NCBI GenBank assembly: GCA_019747905.1
Contig: JAIEQG010000084.1
Location: 1 to 43,172, forward strand
DNA length: 43,172 nt
Direction: 5' to 3'
Source of the DNA: Burkholderiales bacterium
Lineage (GTDB): Bacteria > Pseudomonadota > Gammaproteobacteria > Burkholderiales > Ga0077523
Positions within the stretch are counted from its first letter, which is position 1; each line of letters begins with the position of its first letter. The translations under genes were made by a program, and so were the position numbers. The notes beneath the pieces are model-generated. The model was not told where the DNA came from, made no database searches, and saw nothing but the letters and a program-made list of their open reading frames with translations. Shown here piece after piece: positions 32,886 through 41,594 of the stretch.

Positions 32886-33938
32886 ATGACGCTGTTCGAG
32901 CGCTGGTTGAGCCTGTGGGTGGCGCTGTGCATCGTCGCCGGCATCACCGTCGGGCATTTCCTGCCGGGTCCGGTGCGAGCGCTCGGCGCGATGGAGGTCG
33001 CGCACGTCAACCTGCCGGTGGGCGCCCTCATCTGGCTGATGATCGTGCCGATGTTGCTCAAGGTAGATTTCGGCGCGCTCGGCCAGGTGAAGCGGCACGC
33101 GCGCGGCATCGGCGTCACGCTGTTCGTGAACTGGCTGGTGAAACCGTTCTCGATGGCGCTGCTGGCGTGGCTGTTCGTGAAGCACCTGTTCGCGCCGTGG
33201 CTGCCCGCCGGGCAGATCGACAGCTACGTGGCCGGGCTGATCCTGCTCGCGGCAGCCCCCTGCACGGCGATGGTGTTCGTGTGGAGCCGGCTCACCCGCG
33301 GCGATCCGTTGTTCACGCTGTCGCAGGTGGCGCTCAACGACACGATCATGATCTTCGCGTTTGCCCCGATCGTCGCGTTGCTGCTCGGCGTCGCCTCGAT
33401 CAGTGTGCCGTGGGGGACGTTGCTCACCTCGGTGGTGCTCTACATCGTGGTGCCGGTGGTCGCGGCCCAGGTTTGGCGCAGGGCGGTGCTCGCGCGGGGC
33501 GGAGCGGCCGCACTGGATGCTCTTCTTGCACGGCTCCAGCCGTGGTCCGTCGGCGCACTCCTGCTGACTCTTGTGCTGCTGTTCGCGTTCCAGGGCGAGC
33601 GCATCCTGGAACAGCCGCTCGTGATCGCGCTGCTCGCGGTGCCGATCCTGGTCCAGGTCGTCTTCAATGCCGCACTCGCGTACTGCCTCAACCGCTGGCT
33701 CGGCGAAGCGCACAACGTCGCCTGTCCGTCTGCACTGATCGGCGCATCGAATTTCTTCGAGCTGGCAGTGGCGGCCGCCATCAGTCTGTTCGGCTTCGAA
33801 TCCGGTGCCGCACTCGCCACCGTCGTGGGTGTCCTGATCGAAGTGCCGCTGATGCTGCTGGTGGTGCGTGCGGTGAACGCGAGCCGCGACTGGTACGAAT
33901 CTCCGGTTACATCGCCGCCAGTACGTCGTAGCCCGTGA
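32886..33938 (+). CDS. acr3: ACR3 family arsenite efflux transporter
   Basis: A 350-residue membrane protein with about ten helices, of the ACR3 type. The conserved transport cysteine lies in AAAPCTAMVFVWS, with IWLMIVPMLLKVDF near the N-terminus and SNFFELAVAAAISLFG late. It exports As(III) using proton motive force. It starts 16 nt after arsN2 and ends the operon. The gene overlaps the convergent cystathionine beta-synthase by 32 nt. ATG 32886 is the family start. Confidence 0.93.
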   Translation: MTLFERWLSLWVALCIVAGITVGHFLPGPVRALGAMEVAHVNLPVGALIWLMIVPMLLKVDFGALGQVKRHARGIGVTLFVNWLVKPFSMALLAWLFVKHLFAPWLPAGQIDSYVAGLILLAAAPCTAMVFVWSRLTRGDPLFTLSQVALNDTIMIFAFAPIVALLLGVASISVPWGTLLTSVVLYIVVPVVAAQVWRRAVLARGGAAALDALLARLQPWSVGALLLTLVLLFAFQGERILEQPLVIALLAVPILVQVVFNAALAYCLNRWLGEAHNVACPSALIGASNFFELAVAAAISLFGFESGAALATVVGVLIEVPLMLLVVRAVNASRDWYESPVTSPPVRRSP

Positions 33939-35274
33939 GGATGTAGGTCTTCGCGGCCGGGAAATCGCGCACCAGCACCGCCGGGCTCTCCGGCGTGATC
34001 ATTGGCGCCAGCAGTGGCACCGGCGTCTCGATGTCCACGTAGCGAAACGGCGGTCCCATGATGGAACGCACCGGCGCGGTGTGCACCTTGGGATCCTTCA
34101 CGATGCTCGCGTAGGCGTGCAGTTCGGAGAGCGACCCGACGATACGCTCGTGCCGGGTGATCGGGATCTGCGAGAAGTCGTTGGACCGCATGCGCTGCAC
34201 CGCCTGGTCCACGGTGTCGGTATCCTCGACCCCGACCACGTCGGTGACCTTCTTGTTCTTCACGAGGTCGCGCGCGGTGGGACCGCCGATGTTCTCGTAG
34301 CCCATCATGCGCATCCAGTCGGGGTTGAACATCTTGCCGACGTAGCGCGTGCCGTGATCGTGGAAGATCACGACCACGGTCTCGCCGGCCTTGAAGCGGT
34401 CCTTGACCTGCAGCAGCCCAGCCATCGCCGAACCGGCGGAGTTGCCGACCCAGATGCCCTCCTGCTTCACGATCTCGCGCGTCCATATGGCCGCGTCGCG
34501 GTCGGTGACCTTCTCGAAGTGGTCGATCACGGAGAAGTCGACGTTCTCCGGCAGGAAGTCCTCACCGATGCCTTCGGTGACGTAGGGATAGATCTCCTGC
34601 TTGTCGAAGACGCCGGTCTCCTTGTATTTCTTGAACACCGAACCGTAGGTGTCGATGCCCCACACCTTGATGCCGGGCTTCTTCTCCTTGAGATAGCGGC
34701 CGGTGCCGCAGATGGTGCCGCCGGTGCCCACGCCCACGACCAGGTGATCGATCCGCCCTTCGGTCTGCTCCCAGATCTCGGGGCCGGTGCTCTCGTAGTG
34801 CGCCTGCGAGTTGCTGAGGTTGTCGTACTGGTTCGCCTTCCACGCGTTCGGCGTCTCCTGCACCAGCCGCGACGACACCGAGTAATAGGATCGCGGATCC
34901 TCGGGTTCGACATCGGTCGGGCACACGATCACCTCGGCGCCGAAGGCGCGCAGCGCATCGACCTTCTCGCGCGATTGCTTGTCGGTGGTGGTGAAGATGC
35001 ACTTGTAGCCCTTCACGATGGCGGCGATGGCGAGGCCCATGCCGGTGTTGCCGCTGGTGCCTTCGATGATCGTTCCGCCGGGTTTGATCAGCCCCTTGCG
35101 CTCGGCGTCCTCGATCATCTTGAGTGCCATCCGGTCCTTGATGCTGTGGCCCGGATTGAAGGTTTCGACCTTCGCGTAGACCGTGGCCTTGATGTCACGG
35201 GTGATGCGGTTCAACCGCACCAGCGGCGTATGGCCGATGGTGCCGAGGATGCTGTCGTGGACGTTGGCGGGCAT
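33907..35274 (-). CDS. Cystathionine beta-synthase with CBS domains
   Basis: A 455-residue PLP enzyme of fold type II: PLP Lys in GHSIKDRMALKMIEDAE, TSGNTGMGLA, glycine loop GVGTGGTICGTGRYLKEK, then two C-terminal CBS motifs (about 330-455). It condenses serine or activated serine with homocysteine (or sulfide). The CBS pair suggests regulation by an adenosyl ligand such as SAM. ATG 35274 is the family N-terminus. It sits divergent from a ChaC-like gene (glutathione breakdown), so both touch cysteine/glutathione metabolism. Confidence 0.88.
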   Translation of the reverse strand: MPANVHDSILGTIGHTPLVRLNRITRDIKATVYAKVETFNPGHSIKDRMALKMIEDAERKGLIKPGGTIIEGTSGNTGMGLAIAAIVKGYKCIFTTTDKQSREKVDALRAFGAEVIVCPTDVEPEDPRSYYSVSSRLVQETPNAWKANQYDNLSNSQAHYESTGPEIWEQTEGRIDHLVVGVGTGGTICGTGRYLKEKKPGIKVWGIDTYGSVFKKYKETGVFDKQEIYPYVTEGIGEDFLPENVDFSVIDHFEKVTDRDAAIWTREIVKQEGIWVGNSAGSAMAGLLQVKDRFKAGETVVVIFHDHGTRYVGKMFNPDWMRMMGYENIGGPTARDLVKNKKVTDVVGVEDTDTVDQAVQRMRSNDFSQIPITRHERIVGSLSELHAYASIVKDPKVHTAPVRSIMGPPFRYVDIETPVPLLAPMITPESPAVLVRDFPAAKTYILTGYDVLAAM

Positions 35275-35348
35275 TGGGGATGTTCCGGGTCGATCAGGGG
35301 CTGGCGGTCCGCGCCGGCGGCAGCGAACGGCGAGTCTCAGCATACCGC

Positions 35349-36068
35349 ATGCGCAACGGTTTTCGTGGCCACCCGGTCGATGGCAAGATCCCGTCCGTGG
35401 GGTCCAAGATCGAACGCAAGCACCTCGAGGCCGACGCGGTGCGCAACGCGATGCGCGCAGCGGGTCATGGCGCCATGCTGATGCCCGATGACGCACTCGA
35501 CGCATCGCTCGCCGCCACCATGGCGCGGCATCCGGCGGGTGCGCCGGTGTGGATCTTCGGCTACGGATCGCTCATCTGGAATCCGCTGTTTCCCTTCGCC
35601 GAGCGACGCGTCGCACGCGCATTCGGCGTGCACCGGGGGTTCTACCTCTGGTCGCAGGTGAACCGCGGCACCCCCGAGACCCCGGGACTCGTGCTCGCAC
35701 TGGATCGTGGCGGTCAATGCGGCGGCATGGCCTATCGTCTCGAGCCCGGCAATCCGGAAGCGGAACTGCGGCTCCTCTGGCGGCGCGAGATGGTGCTGGG
35801 CGCCTACCAGCCCCGTTGGCTCGAGATACGGACCGAGGCTGGCCCGGTGCGGGCCATCGCGTTCGTCGTCGATCGCCGGCACCCCGCCTACTGCGGACGG
35901 CTGGACGACGACCGGATCGTGCAGGTGGCACTCGCGGCGCACGGTCACTACGGTCCATGCGCCGACTACCTGCTCGAGACGGCCACGGCGCTGGCACATC
36001 ACGGAATCGCCGATCGCCACCTCGACCGGCTTGCGCGTCGCCTGCGCACTGCGCGCGCGCAGGTCTGA
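35349..36068 (+). CDS. ChaC-like glutathione-specific gamma-glutamylcyclotransferase
   Basis: A 239-residue ChaC-family protein. The substrate loop VWIFGYGSLIWNPLF (about 83-97) and the acidic segment ending WRREMVLGAYQPRW, with the catalytic Glu, are diagnostic. The enzyme converts glutathione to 5-oxoproline and Cys-Gly. The start is uncertain: ATG 35349 gives 239 residues, and an open frame continues upstream to the CBS start. Position next to cystathionine beta-synthase fits a role in sulfur/thiol recycling, which is an inference. Confidence 0.85.
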   Translation: MRNGFRGHPVDGKIPSVGSKIERKHLEADAVRNAMRAAGHGAMLMPDDALDASLAATMARHPAGAPVWIFGYGSLIWNPLFPFAERRVARAFGVHRGFYLWSQVNRGTPETPGLVLALDRGGQCGGMAYRLEPGNPEAELRLLWRREMVLGAYQPRWLEIRTEAGPVRAIAFVVDRRHPAYCGRLDDDRIVQVALAAHGHYGPCADYLLETATALAHHGIADRHLDRLARRLRTARAQV

Positions 36069-36071
36069 TCG

Positions 36072-37292
36072 TTACGCCCGCGCCAGGACGCCCCGGCCAC
36101 GACGCATCAGCAGGAAGCCGGCGATCGCGAGATTGAGCAGGTTCCACAGCACGCCGTGCACGAAGGCAACGTCGTAGGACCCGCTCAGATCGAAGATCAC
36201 GCCGGACATCCAGCCCCCGAAGGCCATGCCGAAAATGGTCGCCGTGATGGTCGCACTGACTCGCGTACCTGCTTCCTTGGGCGAGAAGTACTCGCGGATG
36301 ATGATCGCGTAGGAAGGCACGATGCCGCCCTGGAACAACCCGAACATCGCGGCGACCACGTAGAGCGACACGGGCCCGTTGAACGGGATGAACAGGAGCA
36401 GTGCCAGCCCCTGCAGGGCCGAACCGAGAATCAGCGTGCGCAGGCCGCCGATGCGATCGGAGATCCAGCCGAACGTGAGCCGGCTCACGATGCCGCACGC
36501 GAGCATCACCGAGAGCATCTGTGCGCCGCGCGCCGGCCCGTACCCCAGGTCGGAGCAGTAAGCGACGATGTGAACCTGCGGCATCGACATGGCAACACAG
36601 CACGCGAAACCCGCCACCATCAGCAACACCTGCAGCGCTCGCGGCGTCAGGCCCAGCACTGCGGGCGAGCCAGCACCGCCGGTTACGGCGGTCGGCGCAT
36701 GCTGAGGGGGGTGGCGGCGCAGCGCCAGGGCGAGGGGCAGCATGGTGGCGAGGCAGAACAATCCGATGCCGAAATAGGTGCTGCGCCAACCCGCCGATTC
36801 GATGAAGTGCTGGACGATCGGCGGCCAGAGCGTGCCCGCCAGATAGTTGCCGCTCGCGAAGATGCCCACCGCGATGCCGCGGCGGCGCTCGAACCATTGC
36901 GACGTGTCGGCCAGCAGCGGTGCGAACGTGGCGGAGCTGCCGACGCCGATCAGCACACCCTGCACGATCGCGAACTGCCACAGGCTCGAAGCGCTGCCTG
37001 CCACCACGTAGCCGAGAGCCAGAGCGACGGTACCGCCGATCACCGGGTAGATGATGCCGCGCCGATCCGACCACCGACCCATCAGGATGCTGCCGAAGCC
37101 GAACAGGATCATGGTCAGCGTGTACGGCAACGAGGCAGCACCGCGCGCCACGCCGAACTCTGCCTGCACCGTCGGCAACACCACCACCACCGACCACATG
37201 CCGACGCCACCGATCGTGGAGAGCGTCAATGCCGCCACCAGGCGCCACCAGGCGGCCGCCGAGTCCGTCGCCGGTCCGGTCGATTGCTTCAA
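36072..37292 (-). CDS. MFS transporter (oxalate/formate antiporter-like)
   Basis: A 406-residue, 12-helix major facilitator. The segment GRWSDRRGIIYPVIGGTVALA between helices 2 and 3 is the MFS loop 2-3 signature, and FGWISDRIGGLRTLILGSALQ is its repeat between helices 8 and 9. The general look (WSVVVVLPTVQAEFGV, IREYFSPKEAGTRVS) is that of the oxalate/formate or monocarboxylate subgroup. The substrate is unknown. Divergent from the PEP-CTERM gene. Confidence 0.87.
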   Translation of the reverse strand: MKQSTGPATDSAAAWWRLVAALTLSTIGGVGMWSVVVVLPTVQAEFGVARGAASLPYTLTMILFGFGSILMGRWSDRRGIIYPVIGGTVALALGYVVAGSASSLWQFAIVQGVLIGVGSSATFAPLLADTSQWFERRRGIAVGIFASGNYLAGTLWPPIVQHFIESAGWRSTYFGIGLFCLATMLPLALALRRHPPQHAPTAVTGGAGSPAVLGLTPRALQVLLMVAGFACCVAMSMPQVHIVAYCSDLGYGPARGAQMLSVMLACGIVSRLTFGWISDRIGGLRTLILGSALQGLALLLFIPFNGPVSLYVVAAMFGLFQGGIVPSYAIIIREYFSPKEAGTRVSATITATIFGMAFGGWMSGVIFDLSGSYDVAFVHGVLWNLLNLAIAGFLLMRRGRGVLARA

Positions 37293-37417
37293 CTGAAGAC
37301 TCCTCGTCTTGTTATCCCGTCATTCTGCCCGGTCGCCGGAAGTTCTGGCACTGAACATGCGCCGGGGGTAGATTGACGGAACGCCCGACATCGGTGTGCG
37401 CCCAAGGAGAACCGGTC

Positions 37418-38035
37418 ATGAACCTGAGCCTTGCAACGGCAGCGGCCGCATTTTCGATCTTCCTGGCCGCGTCAGCCCATGCTGCGCTCGACGTCGACGA
37501 GGCGACCCATCCCGGGGCAGCGGGCGACTACAACAATCTGTTGCTGCTCGACCCGCCGGTCACCTTCGCACTCGAGGGCGGCACCAACCTGTTCAGCGGC
37601 ACCTTCGGGACGGGCGGCAGCACCCCGAGTGACGGCGGCGACACCGTCGTCCTGGAACTCGGCGCGCTCGAAGCGATCACGGCCGTGCGGATCACCTTCG
37701 CGACCAACGCCGTCGATGTCAACCCGGTGGCGATCAATCAGGGAACCAGGCTGGTGCTCGACGTCGCCAGTTCGTCCAGTACCACGCCGTTGCTCGACCT
37801 CGCCATCGCCGGCAGACCGGACGGCCCCGTGGTGTTCTCGTCAGCCCCGCTCACACTGGCGCCCGATCTCTACAATCTCACGCTGCTGACGGGGGTACTG
37901 GCCCTCAATGACAGCGCGAGGGTTGGTTACACGATCGCAATCGACGTGGTCGCCATACCGGAACCGGCGACCGCGATGATGTTGCTGCTCGGTCTGAGCT
38001 TGCTGGCGTACGGCGTGCGGCGCGGCACTTCCTGA
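37418..38035 (+). CDS. PEP-CTERM sorting domain protein
   Basis: A 205-residue exported protein: signal peptide (residues 1-23, ending SAHAA), a Ser/Thr/Val-rich beta domain with few charged residues, and a C-terminal PEP-CTERM tail (IPEPATAMMLLLGLSLLAYGV followed by RR). Such tails are processed by exosortase, often in exopolysaccharide-producing bacteria. No exosortase gene is in the window. Ribosome site AAGGAG at 37404-37409. Confidence 0.88.
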   Translation: MNLSLATAAAAFSIFLAASAHAALDVDEATHPGAAGDYNNLLLLDPPVTFALEGGTNLFSGTFGTGGSTPSDGGDTVVLELGALEAITAVRITFATNAVDVNPVAINQGTRLVLDVASSSSTTPLLDLAIAGRPDGPVVFSSAPLTLAPDLYNLTLLTGVLALNDSARVGYTIAIDVVAIPEPATAMMLLLGLSLLAYGVRRGTS

Positions 38036-38060
38036 ACTGCGGCATGGCGATCTGAGCCGG

Positions 38061-38549
38061 TCAGGTCGTAACGCCGTCGCCCGTGGCGGGCGGCAACCCG
38101 GCCGCCGCGCGGGCGCGCACCTTTGCCGCTATGTAGGCACTGTGAGGCACGTAGAGCAGATCGGCCACCTTGCGCACGAGATGCTGCTCCCAGGCGCTCA
38201 GTTCGGCATCGGCGAACGCGACCCGCCAGAGGTGTTCGATCACGCTCACCTTCTGCTCGGCGGAGAAACTGCGGTTGAGCAGCGACGTGAACTGATACAG
38301 ATCGGCCGCCTGCCGGGCTTCCTGCTCCGCGAGGCGGATCAGTTCATCGGCTTCCGCCCCCGACAGTCCGAAGCTCGCATGCACGGCACGCAGCACGGCT
38401 TCGCGCTCCGCCGGATCTATGTCACCGTCCATGCGGACCACTTCCACCAGCAGGGCGGCGGTCGCCACCTCGATCGAGTGCCGCTCCGCACCAGGCCTGG
38501 TTGAAGTTCCTACGTGCTTTTCGAAAAAATCGCGAATCGCGTCGAGCAT
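38061..38549 (-). CDS. TerB-like tellurite-resistance domain protein
   Basis: A 162-residue all-helical protein with the acidic TerB/DUF-type motif: LLVEVVRMDGDIDPAEREAV (metal-binding Asp/Glu) and a second half LWRVAFADAELSAWEQHLVRKVADLL. Function of stand-alone TerB-like proteins is poorly known. ATG 38549 gives the common start MLDAIRDFF; an in-frame GTG at 38576 is the alternative. Confidence 0.82.
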   Translation of the reverse strand: MLDAIRDFFEKHVGTSTRPGAERHSIEVATAALLVEVVRMDGDIDPAEREAVLRAVHASFGLSGAEADELIRLAEQEARQAADLYQFTSLLNRSFSAEQKVSVIEHLWRVAFADAELSAWEQHLVRKVADLLYVPHSAYIAAKVRARAAAGLPPATGDGVTT

Positions 38550-38650
38550 GGGGTCGGTCTCGTGAATCGGGTTCACTCACCGCCCAAGATACACCGCGGG
38601 CTGTGCGCCCCGGCTTCGCCGGGCGCTGCCCAGCCACGGCCGGGGGCATC

Positions 38651-39505
38651 TCAGGTCATCGCCAGCCGACGCTTGCGCTTGGGCGGGGGAAACGCGCGAT
38701 CGATCTCCGCCAGTTCCTCGGCGGTGAGTTCGATCTCGGCCGCAGCGAGGTTCTCGCGCAGGTGGTCCTCGCGCACCGCCTTGGGGATGGCCATCACGTC
38801 CGGATGGCGCATCACCCAGGCCAGTGCCACCTGCGCCGCGGTGGCCCCACGCCGCGCGCCGATGGCGCCGAGCGACTTGTCGCTCGCTGCTGCACCCTGG
38901 TCGATCGGGCAGTACGCCATCAGCGGCACCCGGTGCCGGCGCTGCCAGGGCAGCAGATCGAACTCGATCCCGCGTTCCGAAGCGGAGTAGTAGACCTGGT
39001 TCGCGGCGCAGGCGGTCCCGCCTTTCGCCCGCCACAACTCGTCCATGTCGTCGGCGTCGAGATTGCTGACGCCCCAGTGCCGGATGCGCCCCGCTGCCTC
39101 GAGCGCGTCGAAGCCCTCGATGGTGGCACCCAGCGGATGCTGTCCGCGCCAATGCAGCAGGTACAAATCGAGGTAGTCGATACCGAGACGTTTCAGGCTG
39201 CGCTCGCACGCGCTGATCGCGCCCTGGCGGCTGGCGTTGTGCGGGTAGACCTTGCTCACGATGAAGAGGTCTTCGCGACGCACGACGCGGCTGGCGAACG
39301 CGTCGGCCAGTGCCGCGCCGATCACCTCTTCGGCGCCGCCGTCGCCGTACATTTCAGCCGTATCGATGAGGCGGTAGCCCGCTTCCAGGGCGCAGCGCAC
39401 CGCCGCGACCTCCTGCTTGCGCGACCGGACGTGCTCGCCCATGCGCCATGTTCCCAACCCGAGTGCGGGTACCTTCTGACCCGCCGGCAGTGTCACCGTC
39501 TTCAT
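38651..39505 (-). CDS. Aldo/keto reductase
   Basis: A 284-residue AKR: N-terminal LGLGTWRMG, catalytic Asp/Tyr in IDTAEMYGDGGAEEVIG, Lys in FIVSKVYP, His in YLLHWRG, then GVSNLDADDMDEL, and NADPH-binding AIPKAVREDHLRENLAA near the C-terminus. It reduces aldehydes or ketones with NADPH; the physiological substrate is unknown. A hairpin (GGC-TTC-GCC core, near 38609-38625) lies just beyond its stop. ATG 39505. Confidence 0.88.
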   Translation of the reverse strand: MKTVTLPAGQKVPALGLGTWRMGEHVRSRKQEVAAVRCALEAGYRLIDTAEMYGDGGAEEVIGAALADAFASRVVRREDLFIVSKVYPHNASRQGAISACERSLKRLGIDYLDLYLLHWRGQHPLGATIEGFDALEAAGRIRHWGVSNLDADDMDELWRAKGGTACAANQVYYSASERGIEFDLLPWQRRHRVPLMAYCPIDQGAAASDKSLGAIGARRGATAAQVALAWVMRHPDVMAIPKAVREDHLRENLAAAEIELTAEELAEIDRAFPPPKRKRRLAMT

Positions 39506-39613
39506 CGATTTCGATCCGTTCCAGAGCTCCGCGGCAATTCTGACAGTATCCGTTGACGGCTTGCAGTCCGACCCCCACATGGGTTCGGTTCCATCCAGTA
39601 AGATCGCGACCTC

Positions 39614-40588
39614 ATGGCCGAACCCGACAGCTGGTCGTTTCCGCCCGAACTGCAGCCGAGTGCCGGCGAGGTGCGCTTCGATCTCGCATCGACGCTGGAT
39701 GGCGTCGTCAAGCTGCGGGCGGAGATCCCCGAAGACGCGTTCACCGCCTCCATCCTCGGCACCGAGCGCTTCGGCAGCGGCGTGGTGATCCGCGAGGACG
39801 GGCTCACGCTCACCATCGGCTATCTCATCACCGAAGCCGAATCGATCTGGCTCACCACCAATCGCGGCACGGTCGTGCCGGGCCACCCCCTTGCCTACGA
39901 TTTCGCGACGGGGTTCGGCCTGATCCTGCCGCTCGGCAAGCTCGGCGTGGCACCGCTGCCACGGGGTACGAGTGCGCAGATCAACGTCGACGACGACGTG
40001 TTCGTCATCGGCCACGGTGGCCGCGGGCACGCCTTGCGGGCACGCCTGCACGACAAGCGCGAGTTCGCCGGCTACTGGGAGTACCTGCTGGGCGAAGCGC
40101 TGTTCACGGTGCCCGCCCATCCGCACTGGAGCGGCGCACCGCTGGTGAGCATCGACGGCCGCGTGATCGGTATCGGGTCGTTGCTGGTGCAGGAGGAAGT
40201 GGACGGCAATTCGATGCAGGGCAACATGTTCGTGCCCATCGACCTGCTGGCCCCGATCCTCGACGATCTGGTGAACACCGGCCGCTCGTCTCAGCCCTCG
40301 CGACCCTGGCTCGGGATGTACACGCAGGAGGCCGACGGGCAACTGATGGTGGCCGGGCTCGCCGACAGCGGCCCGGCGCAGTCGGCCGGCGTGCGCCCCG
40401 GCGACCTCGTTCTCGAAGTGGCTGCCGAGCGGGTCAACTCGCTCGCGGACATGCTGCGGAAGATCTGGCGTCTTGGCCCGGCGGGGACCGAAGTTTCCCT
40501 CACCCTGGGGCGGGACGGCGCTCTCACCCATGTGCGGGTGCGCTCGGCCGATCGCAGTGACCTTCTCCGGAAACCGCGACTGCATTGA
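39614..40588 (+). CDS. HtrA-like S1C/PDZ protein with degenerate catalytic triad
   Basis: A 324-residue protein with a DegP-like trypsin domain (about 25-220) and a PDZ domain (about 230-310, GPAQSAGVRPGDLVLEVAAE). Compared with HtrA, the His motif (LTNNHVV) is LTIGYLI, putting Tyr70 at the catalytic His, and the Asp motif (TDLAVI) is TGFGLI, putting Gly100 at the Asp. S173 remains, but in HWSGAPL instead of GNSGGPL. It is thus probably not a protease. No signal peptide is present, so it is cytosolic, unlike most HtrA proteins. It may act as a binding or chaperone-like module. Confidence 0.8.
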   Translation: MAEPDSWSFPPELQPSAGEVRFDLASTLDGVVKLRAEIPEDAFTASILGTERFGSGVVIREDGLTLTIGYLITEAESIWLTTNRGTVVPGHPLAYDFATGFGLILPLGKLGVAPLPRGTSAQINVDDDVFVIGHGGRGHALRARLHDKREFAGYWEYLLGEALFTVPAHPHWSGAPLVSIDGRVIGIGSLLVQEEVDGNSMQGNMFVPIDLLAPILDDLVNTGRSSQPSRPWLGMYTQEADGQLMVAGLADSGPAQSAGVRPGDLVLEVAAERVNSLADMLRKIWRLGPAGTEVSLTLGRDGALTHVRVRSADRSDLLRKPRLH

Positions 40589-40683
40589 CGCGCAGGTGGC
40601 TGCCCGCGGCTTGAGCGACCCGGGACTCGGCACCTCGGTGCGCTACCATGCGCGCCGGACTCGAGTTCATCAGGGGGAGAAGC

Positions 40684-41442
40684 ATGACCACACTAGGAAA
40701 AGTCGCCATCGTCACCGGCGCCGGCACGGGCATCGGCAAGGCTGTCGCCGTCACATTGCTGAAGAACGGCTATCGGGTGGCGCTCGCCGGACGCCGGCCG
40801 GAGCCGCTCGCTGAAGCCATCGCCGAATCGGGGGCGGGCGCCGATCGGGCCCTTGCCGTATCGACCGACGTCACGCAACCGGATTCGGTCGCGGCTCTGT
40901 TCGCGAAAGTGAAGGCGACCTGGGGACGTCTCGATGTCCTCTTCAACAACGCGGGCGTCAGCGCGCCTGGCGTGATGCTCGAGGACCTCACGTTCGAACA
41001 ATGGAAGAACGTGGTCGATATCAACCTGACCGGTCCGTTCCTGTGCACGCAGGCCGCGTTCCGGATCATGAAGGACCAGAATCCGCAGGGCGGCCGCATC
41101 ATCAACAACGGCTCGATCTCGGCACACGCGCCACGGCCGAACTCAGCGCCCTACACATCGACGAAGCACGCGATCACCGGCCTCACCAAGTCCACGGCGC
41201 TGGACGGTCGCAAGTACAACATCGCCGCCGGGCAGATCGACATCGGCAACGCCGCCACCGCGATGATCGCGCGAGCGGCCAAAGGTGTGCCGCAAGCCAA
41301 CGGTGACATCGCGGTCGAGCCGTTGATGGATGTGCAGCACGTGGCCGACTCGGTGCTGCTGATGGCGAACCTGCCGCTCGAATCGAACGTGCTCACCATG
41401 ACGGTGATGGCGACGAAGATGCCGTTCGTGGGGCGGGGTTGA
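40684..41442 (+). CDS. Short-chain dehydrogenase/reductase
   Basis: A 252-residue classical [22 protein letters not shown] motif (NNAGVSAP), catalytic Ser in [13 protein letters not shown], then [10 protein letters not shown] with Tyr and Lys. Positively charged AGRRPEPL after beta-2 suggests NADP(H). Substrate unknown. A GGGGGAGA ribosome site precedes ATG 40684. Confidence 0.88.
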   Translation: MTTLGKVAIVTGAGTGIGKAVAVTLLKNGYRVALAGRRPEPLAEAIAESGAGADRALAVSTDVTQPDSVAALFAKVKATWGRLDVLFNNAGVSAPGVMLEDLTFEQWKNVVDINLTGPFLCTQAAFRIMKDQNPQGGRIINNGSISAHAPRPNSAPYTSTKHAITGLTKSTALDGRKYNIAAGQIDIGNAATAMIARAAKGVPQANGDIAVEPLMDVQHVADSVLLMANLPLESNVLTMTVMATKMPFVGRG

Positions 41443-41480
41443 ATCCGCTCAGAGCATCGCCGCTACCGATGCGCCGTACG

Positions 41481-41582
41481 CTCCTTCCCCCAACTTCGTT
41501 GGGGGAAGGTTGGGATGGGGGCAGATCCACGCACTGGCATGCTGCCTCTCAGACCCTCCCCCGGCGAAGCCGGGGGAGGGAA
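41481..41582. repeat. Paired palindromic hairpins (REP/BIME-like), copy 3
   Basis: Hairpin A: CCTTCCCCCAAC, loop TTC, complement (41483-41509), followed by TTGGGATGGGGGCA. Hairpin B: CCCTCCCCCGGC, loop GAA, complement (41554-41580). It lies between convergent genes, as at 27123-27282. Confidence 0.75.
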
Positions 41583-41594
41583 CGTACCGCCTCA

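Noticed and set aside
34081..35481. A 466-codon plus-strand open frame
   Set aside because: It is antisense to cystathionine beta-synthase and has no recognisable motif.
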